Assembly: GCF_000956545.1 (NCBI RefSeq)
Contig: NZ_JYIT01000084.1
Coordinates: forward strand, 1-64,000
Reading direction: 5' to 3'
DNA length: 64,000 nt
Source of the DNA: Microbacterium azadirachtae
GTDB lineage: Bacteria; Actinomycetota; Actinomycetes; Actinomycetales; Microbacteriaceae
Below, one piece after another: positions 29,683-38,288 of this stretch; the stretch's first letter is position 1, and every line of letters starts with the position of its first letter. The position numbers were made by a program, and so were the translations under genes. The notes under the pieces were generated by a model. The model had not been told where the DNA came from and searched no databases. It saw only the letters and a list, made by a program, of their open reading frames with translations.

Positions 29683-32502
29683 ATGGAGCCCGTCGACACG
29701 ATCGTCCTTCCCGCCGCACCCACCCCGCCTGCGCGGGGTGCTCTGCCGCTGATCGCGGCGATCGTCCCCGTCGTGTCAGGGGCCGTGCTGTTCGCCGTGA
29801 CCGGGTCGCCGCTCACGCTGTGCTTCGCCGCGCTGGGCCCCGTCATGATCCTGGGGTCCTTCCTGGACGGCGTGCGTCAGCGCAGGCGCGCCCTCCGCGC
29901 TGCTCGCGGCGAGGAGGCGCAGTCGTGGGAGCGCGTGGAGGAGACGGTGGCCAGGCGCGAGACGGAGGAGCGAGGGCGACGCGTGCGCATGGCTCCCGAT
30001 CTCGCCGGCTGCCTCGAGGAACCGCCGACCCGGGCCGTCGCTCTGGCACCGGGAATCGAGGTGTCCGTCGGCCGTGGCGACGGCCCTTCACCGCTGCGGT
30101 TCAGCGGGACGGGGGAGCGGGCCGAGGACTTCCGTGCGCAGCATCGGAACGTGTCCGGCGTGCCCGTGACCGCGCCGCTCGCGGAAGGGCTGTGCGTACG
30201 CGGCCCTGCGCCGGTGGCCGCCGCGGTCGCACGCGCCCTGCTGCTGCAGCTGTGCCTGCGGCACGCCGCCGGTGCGATCCGTCTCGAGGGAGACGGCGTC
30301 GCGTGGCTCGGAATGGACGACCTGGCGGGCCACGGAGGGCTGCCCGCCGTCGCGGCGGGGGTGCACGTCGGCAGACGTCGGACTGCATCCTCCGGCCCCC
30401 GCATCTGCGTGGTCGCACCGGGGGATCCGCCGCCCGCGGGCTACCACGCGGTGCTCGACGTGGCCGACCCCGGCCTCGCGTGCCTGCGCATCGCCGAGGG
30501 TGCCCGGGTGTGCGCGGCCGAGGGGGTCTCGCGCGAGCAGGCGGAGGTGATCGTCCGCGACCTGGTCCGGGAGCGCGGTGCGGCGGCGGGCATCCCGGGT
30601 GCGGTCGCCCTGCGGGAGGTGCTGGCATCAGCGGACGGCCACGGCGACGCCGGGGGCACGCCGGGCGGTCCGCACGGGCTCCCGGCCGTACTGGGGAGGG
30701 ACGCGGACGCCGCAGTGGTCGTCGACCTCGTCGCCGACGGACCGCACGCCCTCGTGACGGGCGTCACGGGCGCAGGCAAGAGCGAGCTGCTGGTGAGCTG
30801 GGTGGCGGCGCTGGCCGCAGCGCACCCCGTCGAGCGGGTGTCGTTCGTGCTCGCCGACTTCAAGGGCGGCGCCGCGTTCGAGCCGCTGCGGTCGCTGCCC
30901 CACGTCGCGGCGATCATCACCGACCTCGATGCCGACGGCGCCGCGCGCGGAGTCCGCAGCCTCCGCGCCGAGCTGCGCCGCAGGGAGGCGCTCCTGGCCG
31001 CAAGCGGCGTGAGGAGCATCGCCGAGGCACGCGGAGACCTCGGAAGGCTCGTGATCGTCGTCGACGAGTTCGCCGCGCTGCTGCAGGAGCATCCGGATCT
31101 CGCCGCGGTGTTCACCGACATCGCCGCACGCGGACGCGCTCTGGGCATGCACCTCGTCCTCGGCACGCAGCGCGCGACCGGGGTGATCCGCGACGCCCTG
31201 GCGGCGAACTGCCCGTTGAGGATCGCCCTGCGGGTGACGGACGCCGCCGACAGCCGGGTGATGATCGGCACCGACCAGGCGGCGGGACTGCCGGGCGATC
31301 TGGCCGGGCGTGGGCTCGCCTGCATCCGGCGCGCCCAGGACACCGCCCCGGCGGCGTTCCGCGTCGCACGCACCGGTCCGGAGGAGATCGCGGAGATCGC
31401 CGTGCGATGGCCGGGGGCGCTCCGTGCGCGCAGTCCCTGGCTGCCGGCCCTGCCGACGCGGCTGCGCCGCGCGGACCTGCCCGGATGTCCGGCAGGGGAG
31501 CTCGTGATCGGCCTCGCGGACGAGCCGGATCGACAGCGCCAGGAACCGCGCACCCTGCGGATTGGTCACGATCGCGGACTCACGGTGTTCGGCGGTCCGG
31601 GCTCCGGCAAGAGCACTGCGCTGCGGAACGCCGTCGAGCAGGTGACGGACTCCCTGCTGCTGCCGGGGGATCCGGAACGCGCGTGGGCGCTGCTCGACGA
31701 GCTGTCGGACGGACGACGTCCCCTGCCCGCGCTGCTGGCGGTCGACGACCTGGACCGGCACCTCGCGGCGTTCCCGCACGAGTACGCGGCGGCCTGGGCG
31801 GAGAAGCTGCAGCGCGTGCTGCGGATCGCCGCGGAATGCGGAGGCACGGTGCTGCTCAGCGCGTCCCGGTGCTCGGCGCAGGTCTCGTCCGCGGCCGATC
31901 TGCTGCCGGCGCGGATGCTGCTTCGCGCCGCGAGCCGCACCGAGCACCTCACCGCCGGAGGCGATCCGCGCACCTACGATCCCGGCCGCACGCCGGGAAG
32001 GGGTGTGCTCGACGGCGTCGAGGTGCAGGTCGCCGTGCCGGATCGAGCCGACGCGGACGGTCGTGCACACGCGGATGACGCCCCGGTCTGGCAGCCGAGA
32101 GCGCCCCTGGTCGGGCTCGTGAGCACCACGCCGGCGCGCACCGCGGACGCGCTGTCGCGGTGCTTCGGGCGCGGCGTGGTGCAGCTGCTGACGGAGGGCG
32201 CGCCCGTGATCGTCACGGACGGAACGAGAGCATCCGACGACCTCGCGCTGATCGTCGGGGACGCGGATGCGTGGCAGCGGCAGTACGCGCTCTGGCAGCG
32301 CGTGATGCGGACGGGGGAGGCGGTCGTGCTCGCGGAAGCGGGCAGGGAGCTGCGCACGCTGGCGGGCGTGCGCGAGCTGCCGCCCTACGCGCTGACGCAC
32401 GCGGGGCGGGCATGGACCGTGAACGCGGACGGAAGACCGTCCCGTGTGATCCTGCCCGCCCCGCGGGACGACGTCAGCCCAGCAGCTCGTCCAGCGGTGT
32501 GA
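29683..32502 (+). CDS. orphan EccC/FtsK-SpoIIIE-like double-ATPase membrane protein
   Basis: 939 residues. Two membrane helices near the N-terminus (about 20-60) are followed by a basic segment and then two P-loop domains. Domain 1 has GVTGAGKSE near 361-368, the typical LADFKGGAAFE, and Walker B LVIVVDEFAALL followed by the FtsK-type GMHLVLGTQRATGVI. Domain 2 has GGPGSGKST near 637-644 and LLAVDDLDRH. This is the layout of the EccC/YukB motor of type VII secretion, but no WXG100 substrate, EccB, EccD or mycosin gene is present. A PP2C phosphatase lies directly upstream. Its 3' end overlaps the convergent ald gene by 29 bases. Confidence 0.8.
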   Translation: MEPVDTIVLPAAPTPPARGALPLIAAIVPVVSGAVLFAVTGSPLTLCFAALGPVMILGSFLDGVRQRRRALRAARGEEAQSWERVEETVARRETEERGRRVRMAPDLAGCLEEPPTRAVALAPGIEVSVGRGDGPSPLRFSGTGERAEDFRAQHRNVSGVPVTAPLAEGLCVRGPAPVAAAVARALLLQLCLRHAAGAIRLEGDGVAWLGMDDLAGHGGLPAVAAGVHVGRRRTASSGPRICVVAPGDPPPAGYHAVLDVADPGLACLRIAEGARVCAAEGVSREQAEVIVRDLVRERGAAAGIPGAVALREVLASADGHGDAGGTPGGPHGLPAVLGRDADAAVVVDLVADGPHALVTGVTGAGKSELLVSWVAALAAAHPVERVSFVLADFKGGAAFEPLRSLPHVAAIITDLDADGAARGVRSLRAELRRREALLAASGVRSIAEARGDLGRLVIVVDEFAALLQEHPDLAAVFTDIAARGRALGMHLVLGTQRATGVIRDALAANCPLRIALRVTDAADSRVMIGTDQAAGLPGDLAGRGLACIRRAQDTAPAAFRVARTGPEEIAEIAVRWPGALRARSPWLPALPTRLRRADLPGCPAGELVIGLADEPDRQRQEPRTLRIGHDRGLTVFGGPGSGKSTALRNAVEQVTDSLLLPGDPERAWALLDELSDGRRPLPALLAVDDLDRHLAAFPHEYAAAWAEKLQRVLRIAAECGGTVLLSASRCSAQVSSAADLLPARMLLRAASRTEHLTAGGDPRTYDPGRTPGRGVLDGVEVQVAVPDRADADGRAHADDAPVWQPRAPLVGLVSTTPARTADALSRCFGRGVVQLLTEGAPVIVTDGTRASDDLALIVGDADAWQRQYALWQRVMRTGEAVVLAEAGRELRTLAGVRELPPYALTHAGRAWTVNADGRPSRVILPAPRDDVSPAARPAV

Positions 32503-33589
32503 GCGGCAGATCGTGCGCCGTGGCCACACCGGCGTTGGCGATCTTCCCGCCGGTGACGTTGAGACCGCCGGCGAGGGCGGCGTCGGCGCGAAGAGCGGCC
32601 TGCCAGCCGCGCGACGCGATCTGGCGCACGTAGGGCAGCGTCGCGTTCGTCAGCGCCGAGGTCGACGTGTTCGGCACCGCGCCCGGCATGTTCGCGACGC
32701 AGTAGAACACCGTGTCGTGGACCCGGAAGGTGGGGTCGTCGTGCGTCGTCGGATGGGTGTCCTCGAAGCAGCCGCCCTGGTCCACGGCGATGTCCACGAG
32801 CACGCTGCCCGGACGCATCTCCGCGACCATGTCGTTCGTGACCAGCTTCGGCGCCTTCGCCCCGGGGATCAGCACCGACCCGATGACGAGATCCGATCCG
32901 ACCACGGCGCGGCGCAGATCCAGCGGATTCGACGCCGCGGTCTTGACGCGTCCGCCGAAGAAGTCGTCGAGGTAGCGCAGCCGGGCGATGTTGGTGTCGA
33001 AGATCGTCACGTCGGCGCCCATGCCGGCCGCGATCACCGCGGCGTTCGCGCCGGCGACGCCGCCGCCGATCACCGTGACGACAGCCGGACGGGTTCCGGG
33101 CACGCCGGGCATCAGCAGACCGAGACCGCCCTGAGAGCGCATCAGCGTGTTCGCGCCGACCAGCGGCGCCAGACGGCCCGCGACCTCGCTCATCGGGGCC
33201 AGCAGCGGAAGCGCCCCCGAAGCCAGCTGCACCGTCTCGTAGGCGATCGCGGTCATGCCCGACTCGGCGAGACGGTCGGTCAGCGCGCGATCGGCGGCGA
33301 GGTGCAGATAGGTGAAGAGCACCAGATCGCTGCGGAAGCGGTGGTACTCGCTGGCGATCGGCTCCTTCACCTTCAGCACCAGCTCAGCACGGGCCCATAC
33401 GTCGTCCGCGTCGTCGAGCAGCGTCGCTCCCGCCTCGCGGTAGTCGTCGTCCGACATCGAGGAGCCGGCGCCGGCGCCGGACTGCACGAAGACGTCATGG
33501 CCGGCGAGCACGAGGTCGTGCACTCCGGCGGGGGTGAGCGCCACCCGGAACTCGTTGTTCTTCACCTCACTGGGGACCGAGATCCTCAT
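32474..33589 (-). CDS. ald: alanine dehydrogenase
   Basis: NAD-dependent reversible deamination of L-alanine to pyruvate and ammonia. 371 residues: N-terminal MRISVPSEVKNNEFRVALTPAG with the substrate-binding Arg, KVKEP with the catalytic Lys, LMSQGG-type region (MRSQGGLGLLMPG), and Rossmann loop VIGGGVAGANAA. AAGGAG precedes the ATG. It is 66 bases downstream of the asparaginase gene on the same strand, suggesting joint amino acid breakdown. Confidence 0.95.
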   Translation of the reverse strand: MRISVPSEVKNNEFRVALTPAGVHDLVLAGHDVFVQSGAGAGSSMSDDDYREAGATLLDDADDVWARAELVLKVKEPIASEYHRFRSDLVLFTYLHLAADRALTDRLAESGMTAIAYETVQLASGALPLLAPMSEVAGRLAPLVGANTLMRSQGGLGLLMPGVPGTRPAVVTVIGGGVAGANAAVIAAGMGADVTIFDTNIARLRYLDDFFGGRVKTAASNPLDLRRAVVGSDLVIGSVLIPGAKAPKLVTNDMVAEMRPGSVLVDIAVDQGGCFEDTHPTTHDDPTFRVHDTVFYCVANMPGAVPNTSTSALTNATLPYVRQIASRGWQAALRADAALAGGLNVTGGKIANAGVATAHDLPLTPLDELLG

Positions 33590-33655
33590 TGTGGCTCCTT
33601 TCCTTTTCCCTGATGGGCTTTCCCGCCCGCGGGTTCTGGCCCCTTCTGGGGGCGT

Positions 33656-34651
33656 TCAGATTCCGGCGCCGGGGCGGATGGCCCCCACGTCGCTGCCGCC
33701 GCCGAGGACGGCAAGAGGAAGGGCCGAGGCGAGGTCCTGGACCTGCGCGTCGGTCAGCGCGCCCGCACGGGCGAGCAGGGTCGCCGCGACGATCGTGGCC
33801 GCACGGCCCGATCCGTCCAGCATCTTCAGCGCGACCGTGGTGCCGTTCGGCGCGACCATGACCATCACGCCCTCGGCACCGTGCTTGGCGAACACGCCGA
33901 GCTTCTCGATCGCGATCGTGTCGGGCCGGCCGGGACCCTCGATCGTCCACGGGTTCTCCCGCACGGTGCGCACCAGTGCGCCGGCGACGCGGTGCAGTGC
34001 GAACGGCGAACGCTCGGAAGCGCTGCCGATGCGGTGCAGAGCCCTCGCCAGTCCGGCGAGCGTGATCGCGTGCACCGGAGCGCCGCAGCCGTCGATCGCG
34101 GTCGCCGCGACGCGTTCACCGCTCAGGCGCTCCACGGTCTCCTTGATGTGCACCTGCAGCGGGTGGTCGAGCCCGAGGTATCCGGCGGTCGGCCAGCCGT
34201 TCGCCACGCAGGCGCGCAGCATCGCGGCATGCTTGCCCGAGCAGTTCATCCGGATGCGCGCCTTGCTCGCGTGGTCGCGCACGAGCTCGTCCCGGGTCGC
34301 CGAGTCGCCCGGCCAGTCGGCGGGGCAGCCCAGATCGTCCTCCGTGAGCCCGCCCGCGGCGAGGACCTCGCGCACGACGGCCACATGGCGGTCGGTGCCG
34401 ACGTGGCTGGCGGTGGCCAGTCCCAGCTGCTCGCCCTCGAGGGGCGCCCCGGCGGTCAGGCAGGCCACCGCCTGCAGCGGCTTCAGGCTCGAGCGGGGAA
34501 GGACCAGTGCTTCCGGGTTGCCGTGCCGGGCGATGATCTCGCCCTCCGGCGACAGCACGACCGCGGCTCCGATGTGGCGGGATTCGATGAAACCGTTCCG
34601 CTCGACGACGGCGAGTTCCACGGCATCCTGGACGGTCAGAGTCTGCACCAC
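33656..34651 (-). CDS. asparaginase II-type protein (PF06089)
   Basis: 331 residues of the thermolabile/Rhizobium-type asparaginase family, which hydrolyses asparagine to aspartate and ammonia. Conserved blocks visible: SRHIGAAVVL, PRSSLKPLQA, ASHVGTDRH, MNCSGKHAAML, DGCGAPVHAI. The start is one of two adjacent GTGs; the first (34651) sits seven bases after TAGGCT and would begin a leaderless mRNA. Followed by ald. Confidence 0.87.
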   Translation of the reverse strand: MVQTLTVQDAVELAVVERNGFIESRHIGAAVVLSPEGEIIARHGNPEALVLPRSSLKPLQAVACLTAGAPLEGEQLGLATASHVGTDRHVAVVREVLAAGGLTEDDLGCPADWPGDSATRDELVRDHASKARIRMNCSGKHAAMLRACVANGWPTAGYLGLDHPLQVHIKETVERLSGERVAATAIDGCGAPVHAITLAGLARALHRIGSASERSPFALHRVAGALVRTVRENPWTIEGPGRPDTIAIEKLGVFAKHGAEGVMVMVAPNGTTVALKMLDGSGRAATIVAATLLARAGALTDAQVQDLASALPLAVLGGGSDVGAIRPGAGI

Positions 34652-34658
34652 GAAGGAA

Positions 34659-34664
34659 AGCCTA
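34659..34664 (-). promoter_or_regulatory. -10 box of the asparaginase gene (leaderless)
   Basis: TAGGCT on the minus strand with a seven-base spacer to GTG 34651 and no ribosome binding site. Confidence 0.6.
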
Positions 34665-34732
34665 GTGGGCGCGCGTGCACTCGAACGCTGCCGTTTCCGC
34701 GCCGCACGGACGCGGCCTGGCACGATGGATCC

Positions 34733-35218
34733 ATGAGCCTCGGCACCCATCGCTACGCCCTCAGCACCACGTGGACCGGCAACCGCGGAACCGGCACCTC
34801 GGGATACCGCGACTACGACCGCGCGAGCACGATCCGCGTGGCGGGGAAGCCGGATCTGCTGGCGTCCTCGGACAAGCCGTTCCGAGGGGATCCGACGCGC
34901 TGGAACCCCGAGGACATGCTCCTCGCAGCACTGAGCGAATGCCACCTGCTGAGCTACCTGCATGCCTGCGTGACTGCCGGGGTGGTCGTCGTGGACTATC
35001 GCGACGAGGCGACGGGCACCATGCAGGAGGACGGGCGCGGCGGGGGAGCGTTCACCGAGGTCACCCTGCACCCTGTGGTGACGGTCGCCGACGAGTCCAT
35101 GCGGGCGGCTGCCGAGGCCGCTCACGCCCAGGCGAACGCCTGGTGCTTCATCGCGAACTCCGTCGCGTTCCCGGTGCGCCACGAGGCGACGATCCTGGTC
35201 GCCGACGCCGCGGACTGA
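34733..35218 (+). CDS. OsmC family protein
   Basis: 161 residues with the OsmC/Ohr fold signatures PEDMLLAALSECHLLSYLHAC, where the Cys of SECH is one peroxidatic-type Cys, and a second region AHAQANAWCFIANSV with another Cys. Probable thiol-based peroxidase-like role, by family. The ATG follows CACGAT by six bases. It runs convergent to the acyltransferase gene, stops eight bases apart. Confidence 0.85.
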   Translation: MSLGTHRYALSTTWTGNRGTGTSGYRDYDRASTIRVAGKPDLLASSDKPFRGDPTRWNPEDMLLAALSECHLLSYLHACVTAGVVVVDYRDEATGTMQEDGRGGGAFTEVTLHPVVTVADESMRAAAEAAHAQANAWCFIANSVAFPVRHEATILVADAAD

Positions 35219-35225
35219 CGCGACG

Positions 35226-36029
35226 TCAGCGGCGCTCGTGCGGCAGCGCCTGCTTGATCTTCTCGATCGTGCCCTGCGCGGGCACCTCGTTGTAGACGCC
35301 CGCGAGCTCCTGCTCGCTGAGGGCGTGGATCGCGGCCATGATCTCGTCCGTCGCACCGCGACGCGCCCGGCCCGAGTTCGCCGAGCCGTGGTGGGAGAGG
35401 TCCAGCGGCTCGCCGAAGCGGATGGTCACCTTCACGCCGAGCTTGGGCATGTTCGCCCCGACCGGCATCGCCTTGTCCGTGCCGATCACGCCCACGGGCA
35501 CGACCTTCGCCCCGGTCTGCAGTGCGAGGAAGGCGACGCCCGTGCGGCCCTTGTAGAGGCGGCCGTCGGTGGAGCGCGTGCCCTCCGGGTACAGCGCGAC
35601 CGCGAGCCCCTCGTCCAGGAGCTTGCGCTGCTCGTCGAGGGCGTCGAGCGCCGCCTGTCCGGCGCCGCGGCGCACCGGGATGGCGCCGACCGCGCGCATG
35701 AAGCTGGCCACGAAGCGGCCCTTCAGGCTGGTGCCCTCGAAGTAGCTGGACTTCGCCAGGAAGTGCACGCGTCGTGGCGCGGCCACGGGGATCGCGATCG
35801 AGTCGATGAAGGAGAGGTGGTTCGACGCGATGATGATCGGGCCGTCCATCGGCACGTTCGCGCGGCCCTCGATGCGGGGGCGGTAGATCAGGCGGGTGAG
35901 CGGGATCAGGATCATCCGGCCGAGCAGATACGTCGCTCCGGTGCGGCGCACCTCGTCCTCGGGCTGGTGCGTCTCCGCGACGGCGCCGTCGCGGTCCGCG
36001 GACGCTGCGGGTTCGTGTTCCGGTGTCAC
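35226..36029 (-). CDS. 1-acyl-sn-glycerol-3-phosphate acyltransferase (PlsC-like)
   Basis: 267 residues. Acylates lysophosphatidic acid or a related lysolipid at the membrane. The four motifs are clear: NHLSFIDS (HX4D catalytic pair), AKSSYFEGTSLKGRFVAS, YPEGTRSTDGRLYKG and VPVGVIGTDKAMP. The N-terminal 30 residues are acidic and without signal. GTG start six bases after TAGCCT, so probably leaderless. Confidence 0.9.
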   Translation of the reverse strand: MTPEHEPAASADRDGAVAETHQPEDEVRRTGATYLLGRMILIPLTRLIYRPRIEGRANVPMDGPIIIASNHLSFIDSIAIPVAAPRRVHFLAKSSYFEGTSLKGRFVASFMRAVGAIPVRRGAGQAALDALDEQRKLLDEGLAVALYPEGTRSTDGRLYKGRTGVAFLALQTGAKVVPVGVIGTDKAMPVGANMPKLGVKVTIRFGEPLDLSHHGSANSGRARRGATDEIMAAIHALSEQELAGVYNEVPAQGTIEKIKQALPHERR

Positions 36030-36035
36030 CAGACA

Positions 36036-36041
36036 AGGCTA
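36036..36041 (-). promoter_or_regulatory. -10 box of the PlsC-like gene (leaderless)
   Basis: TAGCCT on the minus strand, six bases before GTG 36029. Confidence 0.55.
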
Positions 36042-36153
36042 GATCAGGATCCATTCCACGATCGGAATGCGCGATGCAGGAGGCATCTCCCAGCGGCGGC
36101 AAAGCCCGATACGGCAGGATGGGTGGGTTCGTCCCTACGTCTCGAGGTCTTCT

Positions 36154-37119
36154 GTGCGCATCCGCATCGCCGCCGCTCTGTCCGCCGTCGCCGCGACGGC
36201 ACTCCTGCTCTCCGGCTGCGCCGGCGCCGGCAGCCCCTCTGCATCGCCCACCCCGTCGGCCTCGTCGTCGTGCCTGCTCGACGCGAAGCCGGGCAAGGCG
36301 TCGGACGCCGTCACGCTCGAGGGGGAAGGCAAGGATCTGAAGGTCACCGTTCCCTCGGCCGCTGACGTCGACAAGGCCACGGCGGTCGAGCGGACGGTCG
36401 TGAAGAAGGGCGATGGCAAGGACGTCAAGCCCGGCGACCTCGTCTCCGTGCAGTACCGGATCGTGAACGCCGCGGACAGCGCCGTCCTCGACTCCAGCTC
36501 GCGCGGGTCCGATGACCAGATCCCGGTACTGCTGGATCCGCAGCAGCAATCGCTTTTCGTCGCCGCGCTGGAGTGCCAGCCGCTCGGGTCGGCGGTCGTC
36601 GCCGCGATCCCCGGCAAGATGTTCGGCGACGGCGGGAAGTCGGTCGTGGTGTACGCCCAGGCCACGAAGAAGCTCTCCACGGTGGCGGATGGCACCGCGG
36701 TCGCTCCGGTCGACGGGATGCCGGCCGTGAAGCTCGCCAAGGACGGCGCGCCGGAGATCACCATCCCCAAGGCGGACCCGCCGACCGAGACGAAGATCTC
36801 CCTCCTGAAGCAGGGCGACGGAGCGACGGTGGCCAGTGGCGACTACGTCATCGTGCAGTACCGCGGAGTGACCTGGGCCGACGGCAAGGAGTTCGACTCC
36901 AGCTGGAAGCGCGGCACCCCGGCGCAGTTCCAGACCACGGGAGTGGTGACCGGGTTCAAGAAGGCGCTCGAGGGCCAGAAGGTCGGCTCGCAGGTGCTTG
37001 CGGTGATCCCGCCGGCCGACGGCTACGGCGCTCAGGCGCAGGGCTCGATCCCGGCGAACTCGACCCTGGTGTTCGTGGTCGACATCCTCGGCACCGTTCC
37101 TGCGGCCCCGACCCAGTGA
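36154..37119 (+). CDS. lipoprotein with two FKBP-type peptidyl-prolyl isomerase domains
   Basis: 321 residues. The signal peptide has a lipobox (LLLSGCAG), so the protein should be anchored outside the membrane. Two FKBP-like domains follow a Ser/Pro-rich linker. The first (about 85-185) is degenerate, with VQYRIV but few of the usual aromatic pocket residues. The second (about 215-320) is canonical: VQYRGVTWADGKEFDSSW, VVTGFKKALEG, VLAVIPPADGYG, NSTLVFVVDIL. Likely a folding helper for secreted proteins. GTG start with GAGG seven bases upstream. Confidence 0.88.
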   Translation: MRIRIAAALSAVAATALLLSGCAGAGSPSASPTPSASSSCLLDAKPGKASDAVTLEGEGKDLKVTVPSAADVDKATAVERTVVKKGDGKDVKPGDLVSVQYRIVNAADSAVLDSSSRGSDDQIPVLLDPQQQSLFVAALECQPLGSAVVAAIPGKMFGDGGKSVVVYAQATKKLSTVADGTAVAPVDGMPAVKLAKDGAPEITIPKADPPTETKISLLKQGDGATVASGDYVIVQYRGVTWADGKEFDSSWKRGTPAQFQTTGVVTGFKKALEGQKVGSQVLAVIPPADGYGAQAQGSIPANSTLVFVVDILGTVPAAPTQ

Positions 37120-37122
37120 CCC

Positions 37123-37128
37123 TAGGCT
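37123..37128 (+). promoter_or_regulatory. -10 box of dxr (leaderless)
   Basis: TAGGCT four bases after the FKBP gene stop and six bases before the dxr ATG. Confidence 0.6.
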
Positions 37129-37134
37129 GAGGGC

Positions 37135-38220
37135 ATGCGTCGCGTCCTCATCCTCGGATCCACCGGCTCGATCGGCACCCAGGCCCTCGATGTGATCCGG
37201 GCCAACCCCGATCGCTTCGAGCTGGTCGGGCTCGCCGCCGGCACACAGGCCGACCTGCTCGCGCAGCAGGCCGAGGAGTTCGGCGTGGAGGACACGGCGC
37301 TGGGCTCCGCCGAGGCCGAGCAGCTGGTGCGCGACGTCGAGGCGGACGTGGTGCTCAACGCGATCACCGGATCCATCGGGCTCGGCTCCACTCTCGCCGC
37401 CCTCAAGGCCGGGCGAACGCTGGCCCTGGCGAACAAGGAGTCGCTGATCGTCGGAGGCGCGCTCGTCACCGCGCTCGCCGCACCGGGGCAGATCGTCCCG
37501 GTCGACTCGGAGCACTCGGCGCTGGCCCAGGCGCTGCGCTCGGGCACCAAGCAGGAGGTGCGCCGCCTCGTCGTCACCGCGTCCGGAGGTCCGTTCCGCG
37601 GGCGCTCCCGCGCGCAGATGGCCGCCGTCACCCCGGCGGAGGCGCTCGCGCACCCCACCTGGGACATGGGGCGCATGGTCACCACGAACTCGGCGACGCT
37701 CGTGAACAAGGGGCTCGAGGTCATCGAGGCGCACCTGCTGTTCGACGTCGACTACGAGCGCATCGAGGTCGTCGTGCATCCGCAGTCGATCGTGCACTCC
37801 ATGGTCGAGTTCGTGGACGGATCCACGATCGCGCAGGCCTCGCCGCCCGACATGCGCCTTCCCATCTCGCTGGGACTGGACTGGCCGAACCGCGTCGGGG
37901 GCGTGGGCCGTCCGATCGACTGGACGACGGCGGCGAACTGGACGTTCGAGCCGCTCGACACGGCCGCCTTCCCGTCCGTGGCGCTGGCCAAGCAGGTCGG
38001 GCGCGCGGGCCGCACCTATCCGGCCGTCTACAACGCCGCCAACGAGCAGGCGGTGGACGCGTTCCACGAGGGGCGCCTGCCGTTCCTGGGGATCGTCGAC
38101 ACCATCGAGCGCGTCGTGGACGCGCACGATCCGCCCGAGGAGCTCACGGTCGAGACACTGGCCGCGGCGGAGGCCTGGGCGCGTGCGACCGCGGACCGCG
38201 TGATCGCCGCATCCGCCTGA
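37135..38220 (+). CDS. dxr: 1-deoxy-D-xylulose 5-phosphate reductoisomerase
   Basis: First committed step of the MEP isoprenoid pathway: converts DXP to MEP with NADPH. 361 residues: [17 protein letters not shown] at the N-terminus, [30 protein letters not shown] and the metal/substrate region [23 protein letters not shown]. It is followed by rseP and, after an insertion, ispG of the same pathway. Confidence 0.96.
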   Translation: MRRVLILGSTGSIGTQALDVIRANPDRFELVGLAAGTQADLLAQQAEEFGVEDTALGSAEAEQLVRDVEADVVLNAITGSIGLGSTLAALKAGRTLALANKESLIVGGALVTALAAPGQIVPVDSEHSALAQALRSGTKQEVRRLVVTASGGPFRGRSRAQMAAVTPAEALAHPTWDMGRMVTTNSATLVNKGLEVIEAHLLFDVDYERIEVVVHPQSIVHSMVEFVDGSTIAQASPPDMRLPISLGLDWPNRVGGVGRPIDWTTAANWTFEPLDTAAFPSVALAKQVGRAGRTYPAVYNAANEQAVDAFHEGRLPFLGIVDTIERVVDAHDPPEELTVETLAAAEAWARATADRVIAASA

Positions 38221-38276
38221 CCGGGCACAGGCCGGGCGCACAGCCGCGGCACGGCCGTTTCCTAGCCCGGCACCGG

Positions 38277-38282
38277 TAGCGT
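38277..38282 (+). promoter_or_regulatory. -10 box of rseP (leaderless)
   Basis: TAGCGT with six bases to GTG 38289 and no ribosome binding site. Confidence 0.55.
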
Positions 38283-38288
38283 GGCGGG

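Noticed and set aside
28807..32502. Full type VII secretion locus around the EccC-like ATPase
   Set aside because: No WXG100, EccB, EccD, EccE or mycosin gene is found on either side; neighbours are an aldo/keto reductase and alanine dehydrogenase.
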